Shown here in pieces: positions 34,846-43,282 of a stretch of DNA of 64,000 nucleotides. The translations under genes were made by a program, and so were the position numbers. Each line of letters opens with the position of its first letter. The stretch's first letter is position 1. A model generated the notes under the pieces. That model searched no databases. It had not been told where the DNA came from and saw only the letters and a program-made list of their open reading frames with translations. This stretch comes from JACCTI01 sp038237435 (GTDB lineage Bacteria > Verrucomicrobiota > Verrucomicrobiia > Chthoniobacterales > UBA10450). The stretch covers positions 62,001 through 126,000 of the forward strand of contig JBBRYT010000002.1 in NCBI GenBank assembly GCA_038237435.1, in the 5' to 3' direction.

Positions 34846-35994
34846 ATGATGCACGAGTTCCTCGCGGCCAGCCGAAGCGAGTTGATCGAGCGTTGCCGCG
34901 GGAAGGTATCGCAGCGACGTGCGCCCAAACCAACTGAGAACGAGGGGTTCTTTGGAATACCGTTCTTTCTCGATCAACTGATCGAAACGTTGCAGATGGA
35001 GCAGACTGGCGATATGACCGGGAGCCGCAGGGTGTCCGGCGCATCTGGCGGTTCGATGTCATCGCTCTCGGACATCGGCGATGCGGCGACAAAGCACGGG
35101 CGGGAGTTGTCCCAGCACGGCTTCACGGTGGATCAGGTCGTGCATGACTATGGAGATCTCTGTCAGGCGATCACTGAGTTGGCCTTCGAGCGTAAGGCTC
35201 CTTTCGAGACTAATGAGTTTCATACCCTGAACCGTTGCCTGGATAACGCGATCGCCGACGCCGTGACCGAATTCACCTATCAGCGAGATTTTACCGCCGC
35301 GGACAAACAAGCCGATGCCTTCAACCAGCGACTAGGAGCTTTCGCCCATGAGCTGCGAAACCTTCTCACTTCCGCAACGCTCGCGCTCTTTGCAATTAAG
35401 GGAGGCGGCGTGGGCTTGGGCGGAGCCACTGGCGCTGTCCTGGATCGGAGCCTGATCGGGATGCGCAAGCTCATCGATCGCTCTCTTTCCGACGTGCGGA
35501 TGGAAGCGGGAATGCCTGCGCAGCGCCGGGTATTTTCCGTGGCTGCTTTCATCGAAGAAGTGAAACTCTCGTCTTCGCTCGAAGCGCAGCTTGAAGGATG
35601 CCCGTTGACCATTTCGCATGTCGAAGCCGACCTCGCTGTCGATGCGGATCGCGACCTTCTTTCGTCAGCCGTAGGGAACCTGTTACAGAATGCCTTTAAA
35701 TTTACGGAACCGCACACAGGCGTGACGTTGAGAGCCTACGGGGCCGGCGACCGGGTCTTAATTGATGTGGAGGATCATTGTGGTGGTCTTCTCCCGAGCG
35801 AAGCGGAAACTATGTTTTTACCGTTTACTCAAAGCGGCCAAAACAAAACCGGCCTCGGGTTGGGACTCTCTATCTCGCGGCGCAGCGTGGAGCTTAATAA
35901 GGGAACTCTCAGTGTTCGCGATGTCCCCGGCTCAGGCTGTATCTTTACGATCAGCCTTCCGCGACACTCAATCGAAGAGCCAGCGGTTTGCTAG
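34846..35994 (+). CDS. Sensor histidine kinase with RsbRD-like N-terminal domain
   Basis: 382 residues, cytosolic. Residues 1-150 are helical and resemble RsbRD/RsbR-type N-terminal sensor domains (FLAASRSELIERCR ... VVHDYGDLCQAIT). A HisKA segment has His168 in FAHELRNLL. The ATPase domain has the N box NLLQNAFKFT, DVEDHCGGL (G1, DxxGG variant with Cys), and GLGLGLSISRR. No response regulator is adjacent. It lies inside the islet between the tRNA relic and the intact tRNA and contains no copy of the dispersed motif. Confidence 0.85.
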   Translation: MMHEFLAASRSELIERCRGKVSQRRAPKPTENEGFFGIPFFLDQLIETLQMEQTGDMTGSRRVSGASGGSMSSLSDIGDAATKHGRELSQHGFTVDQVVHDYGDLCQAITELAFERKAPFETNEFHTLNRCLDNAIADAVTEFTYQRDFTAADKQADAFNQRLGAFAHELRNLLTSATLALFAIKGGGVGLGGATGAVLDRSLIGMRKLIDRSLSDVRMEAGMPAQRRVFSVAAFIEEVKLSSSLEAQLEGCPLTISHVEADLAVDADRDLLSSAVGNLLQNAFKFTEPHTGVTLRAYGAGDRVLIDVEDHCGGLLPSEAETMFLPFTQSGQNKTGLGLGLSISRRSVELNKGTLSVRDVPGSGCIFTISLPRHSIEEPAVC

Positions 35995-36117
35995 TGCGCC
36001 GATCCGCGCGCGTCGTTCGTGAGACCGCGGCAGCGAATAGAGGCGCCCCCGACATCGCGCGCACTTTCAATAAAATACTCCCTGGTGCTGACCGGTTGAG
36101 GTAATTGCCTCTCTTGC

Positions 36118-36939
36118 CTAGCGCACCTTGGCTTTCGGCTTCGGCAAGCGACAGTGGACGTGCGTTCCTCCCTCTTTGCGGCCTTTCACCGTTAGCTCTG
36201 CTCCAACTGCATGCGCTCGGTATTCCATATTCCGAAGTCCCATTCCGCGTTTGACCAACTTTTCCTCGAAGCCTTTCCCGTCATCAGTAACTACTAAGAC
36301 TGTTTCGCGGCCGACTACATCTAGTTTCACGGTGATGTTTTTGGCGCCGGAGTGTTTGATCGCATTCCCAACTGCTTCTTCCGTAATCCGGTAAAGATGA
36401 AGAGCAACCGATGGCTCAAGGGCAATCTTTTTGCCAGTCGGCCATCGAAACTTTATGCCTCTCGGTATTCGATCAGCCAGTTCTTCCAACGCCGCGGGCA
36501 ATCCTTTTGAATGGAGTGTTATGGGATGCAATCCTCGCGCGATATCGCGACAGCTTTCAATCGTCGCATTTATCAACTTTGGAATTTCTGCAAGTTCGCG
36601 GGCTGATTTTTTGTCTTTTGGCGCAATTCGCTTTGCCAAGATAGAGGTCATCATGGCCGTTGCGCCCAGTTGCTGGCATAGATCGTCGTGCAAATCCTGC
36701 CCGATGCGTTGTCGTTCGGCCTCCACCGCGGTCAGCAGCTCCGCCTCTAAGCTGCGCCGTTGTCGCACTTCGCTTTTTAGCGCGGCTACCGCACTCTCCA
36801 ATTGCGCGTCGTTTGATAGGCTAATCGAATCCACCAACCCTTGGTAACGTTCTTCACAGGCGTGCAAATCAGCAACTACCTTTCGATAGCCCGGCGTCGA
36901 TGGGATTTCCTCTATCATGGTAGAAGGGTATCGCTTCAA
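36118..36939 (-). CDS. Sensor histidine kinase, HisKA_3 (NarX/DegS) type
   Basis: 273 residues, cytosolic. A coiled-coil region (about 45-75) leads to the dimerisation/phosphoacceptor helix ERQRIGQDLHDDLCQQLGA with His84. The HATPase has EEAVGNAIKHSGA, VTDDGKGF and GMGLRNMEYRA. Such kinases normally pair with NarL-type regulators; none is adjacent. An ATG at 36918 is an alternative start. It is convergent with the other kinase gene and lies in the same tRNA-bounded islet. Confidence 0.86.
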   Translation of the reverse strand: MKRYPSTMIEEIPSTPGYRKVVADLHACEERYQGLVDSISLSNDAQLESAVAALKSEVRQRRSLEAELLTAVEAERQRIGQDLHDDLCQQLGATAMMTSILAKRIAPKDKKSARELAEIPKLINATIESCRDIARGLHPITLHSKGLPAALEELADRIPRGIKFRWPTGKKIALEPSVALHLYRITEEAVGNAIKHSGAKNITVKLDVVGRETVLVVTDDGKGFEEKLVKRGMGLRNMEYRAHAVGAELTVKGRKEGGTHVHCRLPKPKAKVR

Positions 36940-37283
36940 ACGAGGAAAGCGGTCGCGGCGATCCGAGGTAATGCGAATACGACGGCTGATTTTCCCTTCG
37001 TCTTTGCGTCCGCCAAAAGAAACAACCCGAGCGCTACGAGTGGAGGATTGCCAAACGGCGCATGCACTCCGTTATACTTCGGGGGGTGAAGTATTGAGAA
37101 ATAATCGCGGATGCCCTAACGAGTGCTGGTTGGTCGTGGGATATTGTTAGGAAAAACGATTCTAAAGGGTCAACGCGCGCAGGCGCGAGGATCGTCCATT
37201 CCGGGCCGCCTGCTCGTGAAAAATGGCCAGAAAAGTGACCAAGCATAGATTTCTCTGCGTCATCGAGTGGACTGTCTTACGAG
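36940..37283. other. Intergenic region between kinase gene and tRNA-Thr
   Basis: About 340 bp without a convincing gene. It holds one intergenic copy of the dispersed motif (CCCTAACGAGT, 37114-37124) in the extended form followed by GCTGG, and a partial GTTAGG at 37147. The upstream side must hold the promoter of the minus-strand kinase gene, but no clear -35/-10 pair is visible to me. Confidence 0.5.
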
Positions 37284-37358
37284 TGGAGCCGGCTATCGGG
37301 CTTGAACCGATGACCTGCTGATTACAAATCAGCTGCTCTACCACTGAGCTAAGCCGGC
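37284..37358 (-). tRNA. tRNA-Thr (UGU), CCA encoded
   Basis: On the minus strand the 5' end GCCGGCT pairs with AGCCGGC. The D arm (AGCTCAGTGGTAGAGC), the anticodon arm CTGAT-TTGTAAT-CAG with anticodon TGT, and the T arm with GGTTCAAGCCC are all intact. Discriminator T and a genomically encoded CCA follow. It lies about 58 bp after the GNAT gene, same strand. A degenerate copy of its 3' part is at 34642-34689. Confidence 0.96.
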
Positions 37359-37416
37359 AGGAAGAGGCGCAGTTTAACTCAGCAATTTCGGCGAAACAAC
37401 TCGTTCGACCGGAGGG

Positions 37417-38100
37417 TCAACGATTCGAGGCCGTCAATGGCTCGGCGGTTTCGAGATTCTTGATCACCGTCGAAAGATAAACTAACTGCGGCGTGTAGGC
37501 CTTGTATTTCGTGATCTCGGCGCGATTCATCACGCGGAAGCCGTAACGCTCGAACATCCGCTCGCCGCGCCTGCTTTCGAAGGTGACGACCTGGCCGTAA
37601 ACGCGTCGCTCGCCGCAACGATAAAGGTAAGTGAAATAGGCGCTGAGTAAGGCCCGCGTGGTCGAGATGCGGCGCGCATCCGGCAAAAGGTTGATGTGGA
37701 AATGCGGTGTGCGTCGGGGTGCGGCCGGCACCTCCCGCCAACCGTTCATCAAAATCCAGCGAATGAAACGGCGCGAACGTTCGTTGTAGCGCGGGAAACG
37801 CAGCAACGCGCGCAGAAACAAACAGACGTTCTGGTAAAAGGAATAAAGTTGATTGCGCAACGATTTGCGGCAGCCGAGCAAATAACCGCGCAATTCGCCG
37901 TCGATTTCGAGAACGAAGGAGGATTCGGGCTCGTGATCCGTGTAATAGGTCGTCAGGAAATCGGCGAAGAGTTCGTGGTCCTGATAAACCGGGTCGATCG
38001 CCTCGCCGAGAAAACCGGTCTGACAACAAAGCCGCCGCACGGCCGCACGATCGCGCGGTTCGTACGGACGAATCGTGAAGCCTTTGTCGGTTTTCAACAC
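37417..38100 (-). CDS. GNAT-family N-acetyltransferase
   Basis: 227 residues. FTIRPYEPRDRAAVRRLC is the beta1-alpha1 start typical of GNAT domains. FVLEIDGELRGYLLG is the beta3-beta4 hairpin and ARRISTTRALLSAYF lies in the acetyl-CoA pocket region, though the canonical Q/RxxGxG/A is weak. GERMFERYGFRV is the usual C-terminal part. The substrate is unknown. The start overlaps the end of the GT4 gene upstream by 7 bp, so the two form an operon. Confidence 0.78.
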   Translation of the reverse strand: MLKTDKGFTIRPYEPRDRAAVRRLCCQTGFLGEAIDPVYQDHELFADFLTTYYTDHEPESSFVLEIDGELRGYLLGCRKSLRNQLYSFYQNVCLFLRALLRFPRYNERSRRFIRWILMNGWREVPAAPRRTPHFHINLLPDARRISTTRALLSAYFTYLYRCGERRVYGQVVTFESRRGERMFERYGFRVMNRAEITKYKAYTPQLVYLSTVIKNLETAEPLTASNR

Positions 38101-39308
38101 GCCCTCCTGTAGCTTGCAATGACTTCGCGGTAAACCGAAAACAGCCGCTCGAAAACCCGCGGCCAGGCGAACTGCTGCGCGACGTTTGCGGCAGCAATGT
38201 TACCTAGCGAACGCAGGTCGCCGGTCGTCATTCGTTCGATCGCTTCCGCCAGGGCCGTTGGCGTATTTGCATCCGCCCACGCGCTCTGATCATGCAAAAT
38301 CACTTCGTCCATGTAGGTGCCGCGAATACCCACGACCGGAGTTCCACAGGCCTGACTCTCAAGCGCCACCAGGCCGAAAGTTTCTTCCACGCCCGGATGC
38401 ACGAACAAATCTGCGGCGCGATAATACTGGGCGAGTTGTTCAGAATCGGAGCAATATCGAATCCAGGTAACGCTCTTGGTTTCATCTGCGAGCGATTGTA
38501 GTCGATCGCCCTGTTGACCGTCACCAATCACGAGAAGATGAAATTTCTTCGCGCGTTGCCTAACGAGTGAAGCAAATGCGTCGAAGAGTTTCTGCGTGTT
38601 TTTCTCCGGCGCTAAACGACCGACATAAAGCAAGACAACAGAATCCTCCGGCAATCCAAGAGCCGCGCGCTCGCCGCCTGGACGAAAGACCTCGCAATTT
38701 ACGCCAAGTCCGACTTGGTCGGTATTGTTCACTCCCCACCGGGTTAACTCCGACACCAAACCCGCCGAAGGAACGAGCGTTCGTGCGAAGCGATTGTAAA
38801 AGTTCCGCACGTAAGCACGGGCCGGTTTCATGACCACTTCGGCGGCCATTTTGCCTAACGAGTGCTGGATCGGCGTCCACAAATAAGCTTTGGCAAAATG
38901 CGAATGATAAAAGGCGACAACCGGAATTCGTTGCAGTTGCCCGATCCGCAGCGCCTTCCACCCAACCTGATATGGGTCGCCGGATTCAATAATGTCCGGC
39001 CGCTCGCGCTCGATAATCTCGCGCAGCGCACGCAAATTCAGCAGCGCACGATATTGCGTCGCGCGTGAGATTAGTGGCGACGCAATGGTATAGGTACGCG
39101 ATCGCCCGTTGGTAACGACTTCATTTTTCGCACCGGGAATGATGAAGACGTGTTCGTCCTGCGGCTGGGAATTTTCCATGAACGCGATCTTCTCGTGGAC
39201 ATAGCGTTTCACTCCACCGCTCAACGGTGAATAGAACTGCGTGAGGTCGCAGATTTTCAGGAATTCAGGTGGCTCAGATAGCGCTCGGCCTCGATGGCCG
39301 CGGCACAA
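38094..39308 (-). CDS. GT4 glycosyltransferase
   Basis: Up to 404 residues. LKICDLTQFYSPLSGGVKRYVHE is the N-terminal Rossmann start of GT-B enzymes. The C-terminal half has VVLLYVGRLAPEKNTQKL and the donor-site EETFGLVALESQACGTPVVG. The true start may be a CTG at 39260 overlapping the trxB stop, because the first 16 codons from 39308 coincide with the trxB 3' end. It makes a surface or lipid glycoside; the acceptor is unknown. Two exact motif copies are at 38558 and 38853. Confidence 0.87.
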   Translation of the reverse strand: MCRGHRGRALSEPPEFLKICDLTQFYSPLSGGVKRYVHEKIAFMENSQPQDEHVFIIPGAKNEVVTNGRSRTYTIASPLISRATQYRALLNLRALREIIERERPDIIESGDPYQVGWKALRIGQLQRIPVVAFYHSHFAKAYLWTPIQHSLGKMAAEVVMKPARAYVRNFYNRFARTLVPSAGLVSELTRWGVNNTDQVGLGVNCEVFRPGGERAALGLPEDSVVLLYVGRLAPEKNTQKLFDAFASLVRQRAKKFHLLVIGDGQQGDRLQSLADETKSVTWIRYCSDSEQLAQYYRAADLFVHPGVEETFGLVALESQACGTPVVGIRGTYMDEVILHDQSAWADANTPTALAEAIERMTTGDLRSLGNIAAANVAQQFAWPRVFERLFSVYREVIASYRRAC

Positions 39309-40180
39309 CCTGATCCGGCAGCGGTGATGGCTTGCCGATAAACACGATCAGCCACATCGCCGGCGATGAAAACGCCGGGATGTTTACTCTCGGCCAAATG
39401 CCTAACGAGCAGATACCCATCAGGATCTGTCTCCAGTTTACCTTTGAAGGCTCGCGTGTTCGGATCATGACCAATGGCCACAAAAACGCAGGCTACATCC
39501 AACAAACGTTCTTCGTGCGTGTTCACATCACGCAATTTCACCGCTGACACTTCGCCTTTTTCATCAGTTATGTATTGCGTGATGACCGTGTTCCAGATCG
39601 GCTCAATGAATTCGCACTTCAAAACGCGGTCGGCCATAATCTGCGACGCGCGCAATTTGTCGCGTCGATGGATTAGATAAACCTTGGACGCGAAGCGCGT
39701 AAGGAAAAGCGCTTCCTCCGCCGCGGAATCACCGCCACCCACAACACAAACTGGAACGTTGCGATAAAACGCGCCGTCGCATGTGGCACAACTCGTTAGG
39801 CCATGACCGATCAGCTTCTCTTCGTTCTCCAGTCCGAGGTAACGCGCCGACGCGCCGCTGGCGATGATTAACGCTTTTGTTTCCAGCCATTCGTCGTCCG
39901 CACGCACGCGAATGTAATCCTTGGCCAGCTCAAACTCCGAAACTTCCGAGTAGGAAAAACGCGCGCCGAATTTCTCCGCCTGCGTGTGCATGTTCATGAT
40001 CAATTGCGGACCATCGACCCCATCTGGAAAGCCGGGAAAATTTTCCACCATGGTGGTGGTGGCGAGCTGGCCACCAGGATGGCTGCCCTCGAGGACAAGG
40101 GGATTAAGGTTGGCACGCGCGGCGTAAATAGCCGCGGTCAGCCCAGCGCAACCGCTTCCAACGATAATTACCTTCTCCAT
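39257..40180 (-). CDS. trxB: Thioredoxin reductase
   Basis: 307 residues. FAD site VIIVGSGCAGLTAA, redox pair SCATCDGAFY (CxxC), NADPH site VVGGGDSAAEEAL, and the closing FAD motif GVFIAGDVAD. Full length for the low-molecular-weight class. It reduces thioredoxin with NADPH. The ATG at 40180 is placed by the start of the FAD fold. It is divergent from mutM, 47 bp apart. Motif copies are at 39400 and 39791 (exact, at GLTSCATC), so one copy lies at the codons of the redox-active site. Confidence 0.95.
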   Translation of the reverse strand: MEKVIIVGSGCAGLTAAIYAARANLNPLVLEGSHPGGQLATTTMVENFPGFPDGVDGPQLIMNMHTQAEKFGARFSYSEVSEFELAKDYIRVRADDEWLETKALIIASGASARYLGLENEEKLIGHGLTSCATCDGAFYRNVPVCVVGGGDSAAEEALFLTRFASKVYLIHRRDKLRASQIMADRVLKCEFIEPIWNTVITQYITDEKGEVSAVKLRDVNTHEERLLDVACVFVAIGHDPNTRAFKGKLETDPDGYLLVRHLAESKHPGVFIAGDVADRVYRQAITAAGSGCAAAIEAERYLSHLNS

Positions 40181-40227
40181 CGGGCGAGAAACTAGCATGC
40201 GCGTCAAAGCCGCGACACTATGGAGAC

Positions 40228-41019
40228 GTGCCAGAACTCGCGGAGGTCGAATATTATCGCAGACAATGGGATGCCGGATTGCGCGGAAAAATTCTGGCGG
40301 TGCAGTTGCATGCGCGGAAAAGAATCTTCCGCGGAACCGACACGCGAGCACTCGTTAGGCAAATAACCGGCGCGCGTCTACTCGATTCCATCGCGCGCGG
40401 AAAGCAGATGCTCTTCCGATTTTCGGGTGACAATTTCCTCGGACTGCATCTTGGCATGAGCGGAACGATGCTAATCGAGGGAGCGAAGTTTCGCCCGGAG
40501 AAACACGATCATCTTCTTCTTCGGCAAAAAGACCGCGCGCTCGTCTTTCGTGATCCGCGGCAATTTGGACGCGTGCGTTTTCATCATGGCAAGGGCGATC
40601 CTCCCTGGTGGAGCACAACGCCGGAGATCAGTTCGCCAGGCTTTCACCAAAAATACGTCGCGGATTTTCTGCGGCGCCACGCCCGCGTTTCCATCAAAGG
40701 CGCATTGCTCATGCAAAGCGGTTTTTCTGGAATCGGGAACTGGATGGCCGACGAAATTCTTTGGCGCGCAAAGATTCTGCCCGCGAAACTTGCGGGAAAA
40801 TTATCGACGAAAGAGCAAGCGGCTTTGCGTCGTGAGACCCGATTCGTTTCACGCCAAGCGCTGCGCATTATCGGACCAGACAATTCCGATCTGCCGGATT
40901 CGTGGCTGATTCATCAGCGCTGGAGCGCGAATGGCATTTGTCCGATCCATGGAATTCCATTAAAGCGCGCGACGATTGGCGGACGCACCACCGCGTGGTG
41001 TCCGCGATGTCAGCGTTAA
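40228..41019 (+). CDS. mutM: Formamidopyrimidine-DNA glycosylase (Fpg/MutM)
   Basis: 263 residues beginning (GTG)PELAEVE, giving the catalytic N-terminal Pro and adjacent Glu. GLHLGMSGTM, the helix-two-turn-helix near 150-230 (SGIGNWMADEILWRAKI), and a C-terminal zinc finger follow. The finger reads CPIH ... CPRCQR, so one of the usual four Cys ligands is His. It excises oxidised purines such as 8-oxoG. An exact motif copy at 40350 is read LVRQ. Confidence 0.93.
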   Translation: MPELAEVEYYRRQWDAGLRGKILAVQLHARKRIFRGTDTRALVRQITGARLLDSIARGKQMLFRFSGDNFLGLHLGMSGTMLIEGAKFRPEKHDHLLLRQKDRALVFRDPRQFGRVRFHHGKGDPPWWSTTPEISSPGFHQKYVADFLRRHARVSIKGALLMQSGFSGIGNWMADEILWRAKILPAKLAGKLSTKEQAALRRETRFVSRQALRIIGPDNSDLPDSWLIHQRWSANGICPIHGIPLKRATIGGRTTAWCPRCQR

Positions 41020-42569
41020 CCGATATAGACCGCGATCTTATGAAAGCCGGTTATGCCAGACTTGAACGAGCGATTCGAATCAAAGAACTGCAGTTGCCCA
41101 TCGCCATTGGTGGCGCGCACGACTAACGAGTAGTTGCCGGCCGCAGCTGGTCGCCAATCGTAACTCCACAGAGCCCAAGTCAAACGCGTGCCGGGGTAAT
41201 CGATGCGCGCCTCGGTCCAGTTGTTGCCGTCGTCGGAACTGATCTCGACCCGAGAAACTCCGTGATTTCCACCGAAGGCGACCCCGCGCACGTTAATTCC
41301 ATTCGACGCTGTGGCGAGATCGACCCAGGCAAAGTTGTAGGGCACGTCAATGCGCGATCGCGTTGGGACAGTGAAGTCCGGTCCCCAACCCTGCGCCTCA
41401 TAAAAACCTTTCGCGTTCTCGTCGGCCAGTTCGATGCGCGTGATCCACTTCACGTGTTTCTCGCCGAAATATCCGGGCACGATTGCGCGCGCGGGAAATC
41501 CGTGGCGTTGCGGCAACGGCGCTCCGTTCATTTCGTATACGACGAGCGTCGCCGGATCGAGCGCCTTCTCCATCGGGATGGTGTCGGTGTAATTATCGAC
41601 GCCGTGTAAACGCACGCGAGAGACATCAACACGCGGGCCGGCCGTTTCGAGCAAGCTGCGCATGGTGACGCCCGTCCAAACCGCGTTGCTCATCAAGCCG
41701 GCGTCGAGCCCGTTGCTGATGCACATGATGGTCGTTTCTTGTTTGAGCGAGGGTAATTTTTTCAGGGCATCAAAATCGAAATGCTGTGGCCGATCGACCT
41801 GCCCGGTGACTTCGAGCCGCCAAACTGTTTCATCGACTACCGGATCGATCACGTTCTTGGTCACGGTGTAGAACTGCTCGTTAGGCGTGACTGCCTGCAC
41901 GGTTTCGCCGAAGTACTGAGTGCCGTCGTAACTGAAGGTGGCAACACTATAAAGTTTGCGCAGGATCGCGGCACCACCACCGGCGACGAGCAAACCAAGA
42001 CCGCCCAAAAGAAAAGCGCGCCGCGCCACCGGCGGGCTGTATTCAAAATTCGCCGGAACGGAATGCGGACGACTTGTTAGGCCTTCGTAACTCAGGACCA
42101 GTGTCCGTTCGAAAGCGAAGAAAGAGATCAGTAGTCCGAGAAGAGTCAGAACAGTCGCGATCGCGATGGGATAACCGCTGTAATGCGTCCCGAGCACCGA
42201 CCAGAGGACCGCAGTGGCTACGACCAAGGGAAAGAGAACGAATACGCCGAGCGAAAATTTGCGACGACCGGCAAGCGACAGGCGCGGCGCTCTTGAGGCA
42301 TAGACCGCGCCGCCGATCGCGCCGACCACGATCTGTCCGAACATGGCCGAGCCGACGCCAAGTTGTTTCATGTGGTTGTAGCCGCCGACGCGACCCATCA
42401 ACCAAAAAAAAGTTTCGGGTGTGAAAAGGACCGAAAGACGATCGCCCAGAATTACAAGCGGCGTGGCGATGTTAAAAATCGACGCGAGAATGAGCATGAC
42501 CACGGTCATGACCAGACCGGCGATCGCACCGGCGAGGAGACCTGCCCCAACGTGTTTCGTAGACGACAT
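41016..42569 (-). CDS. Membrane-anchored molybdopterin oxidoreductase (sulfite-oxidase fold)
   Basis: 517 residues. About 190 N-terminal residues form five to six transmembrane helices (with a Tat-like RRAFLLGGLGLLVAGGG near 185-200). They are followed by a sulfite oxidase-type Moco domain with the Mo-ligand Cys in ETTIMCISN. HGFPARAIVPGYFGEKHVKWITRIEL is a family signature. The last 110 residues resemble the Mo-co dimerisation Ig-like domain. The substrate is unknown. It is the last gene of a six-gene operon, 8 bp after the GT2 gene. Motif copies are at 41121, 41876 and 42072. Confidence 0.87.
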   Translation of the reverse strand: MSSTKHVGAGLLAGAIAGLVMTVVMLILASIFNIATPLVILGDRLSVLFTPETFFWLMGRVGGYNHMKQLGVGSAMFGQIVVGAIGGAVYASRAPRLSLAGRRKFSLGVFVLFPLVVATAVLWSVLGTHYSGYPIAIATVLTLLGLLISFFAFERTLVLSYEGLTSRPHSVPANFEYSPPVARRAFLLGGLGLLVAGGGAAILRKLYSVATFSYDGTQYFGETVQAVTPNEQFYTVTKNVIDPVVDETVWRLEVTGQVDRPQHFDFDALKKLPSLKQETTIMCISNGLDAGLMSNAVWTGVTMRSLLETAGPRVDVSRVRLHGVDNYTDTIPMEKALDPATLVVYEMNGAPLPQRHGFPARAIVPGYFGEKHVKWITRIELADENAKGFYEAQGWGPDFTVPTRSRIDVPYNFAWVDLATASNGINVRGVAFGGNHGVSRVEISSDDGNNWTEARIDYPGTRLTWALWSYDWRPAAAGNYSLVVRATNGDGQLQFFDSNRSFKSGITGFHKIAVYIG

Positions 42570-42577
42570 CTGTTTGC

Positions 42578-43282
42578 CTAACGAGTGGTTGTTTGCTTTT
42601 CCAAAGCGACGCGGAGAAGGGTGGCCAGAATGCGCGAGCCGGCCACGAATGTCCCGCGCAAAGTTCCAGAAACTTTGGATTCGCCACCGGTGCGGCAGCG
42701 ATGATCGACGGGCACTTCGAGAATGCGAAGGCCCGCGCGCGCGGTGCGCATCTGCATCTCAAGATTCCACCCGTAAGTTTGTTCACGCATGCCTAACGAA
42801 TCTAAAGCGCGGCGCTGGATGGCGCGGAACGGGCACATATCCGTGTAATGAACGCCGTAGAGCAAACCGAGGAGCAAACCGGCGATGCGTCCAGAAACGA
42901 TTTGCGGCGCGTTCATACTGCCGCGCTCGCGTTTGCCGCGAGTCCGTGAACCGATAACAAAATCCTGCTGCCGATCGATGATTGGCCTAACGAGTCGTTC
43001 CATGAACTCCGGGCAATCGCTGCCGTCGCCGTCGAGAAAAACAACAATGTCGCAATCTGCTGGGAGCGCGGCCACTCCAGCGGCGCAGGCCCGACCATAG
43101 CCGCGGGGCGCCGTCACCACCCGCGCGCCAGCGGCACGGGCACGTTCGGCCGTCCGATCGGTGCTGCCGTTATCGACAACAATAACTTCGCGTGGAATTC
43201 CAGTGGCGAGAACGGCGCGCACAACGTCGCCGATTGGTTCTTCCTCATTTAGCGCCGGAATGACGACGCACACGAAATTCAT
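42578..43282 (-). CDS. GT2 glycosyltransferase
   Basis: About 234 residues. VCVVIPALNEEEPI, VIVVDNGSTDRTAE and FLDGDGSDCPEFM (DxD) are the GT-A motifs. GVHYTDMCPFRAIQRRAL and YGWNLEMQMRTARAGLRI fit a subfamily often found near DUF2064 proteins. The ATG at 43282 overlaps the stop of the MgtE-like gene upstream (ATGA). Motif copies are at 42576, 42791 and 42985. Confidence 0.87.
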   Translation of the reverse strand: MNFVCVVIPALNEEEPIGDVVRAVLATGIPREVIVVDNGSTDRTAERARAAGARVVTAPRGYGRACAAGVAALPADCDIVVFLDGDGSDCPEFMERLVRPIIDRQQDFVIGSRTRGKRERGSMNAPQIVSGRIAGLLLGLLYGVHYTDMCPFRAIQRRALDSLGMREQTYGWNLEMQMRTARAGLRILEVPVDHRCRTGGESKVSGTLRGTFVAGSRILATLLRVALEKQTTTR

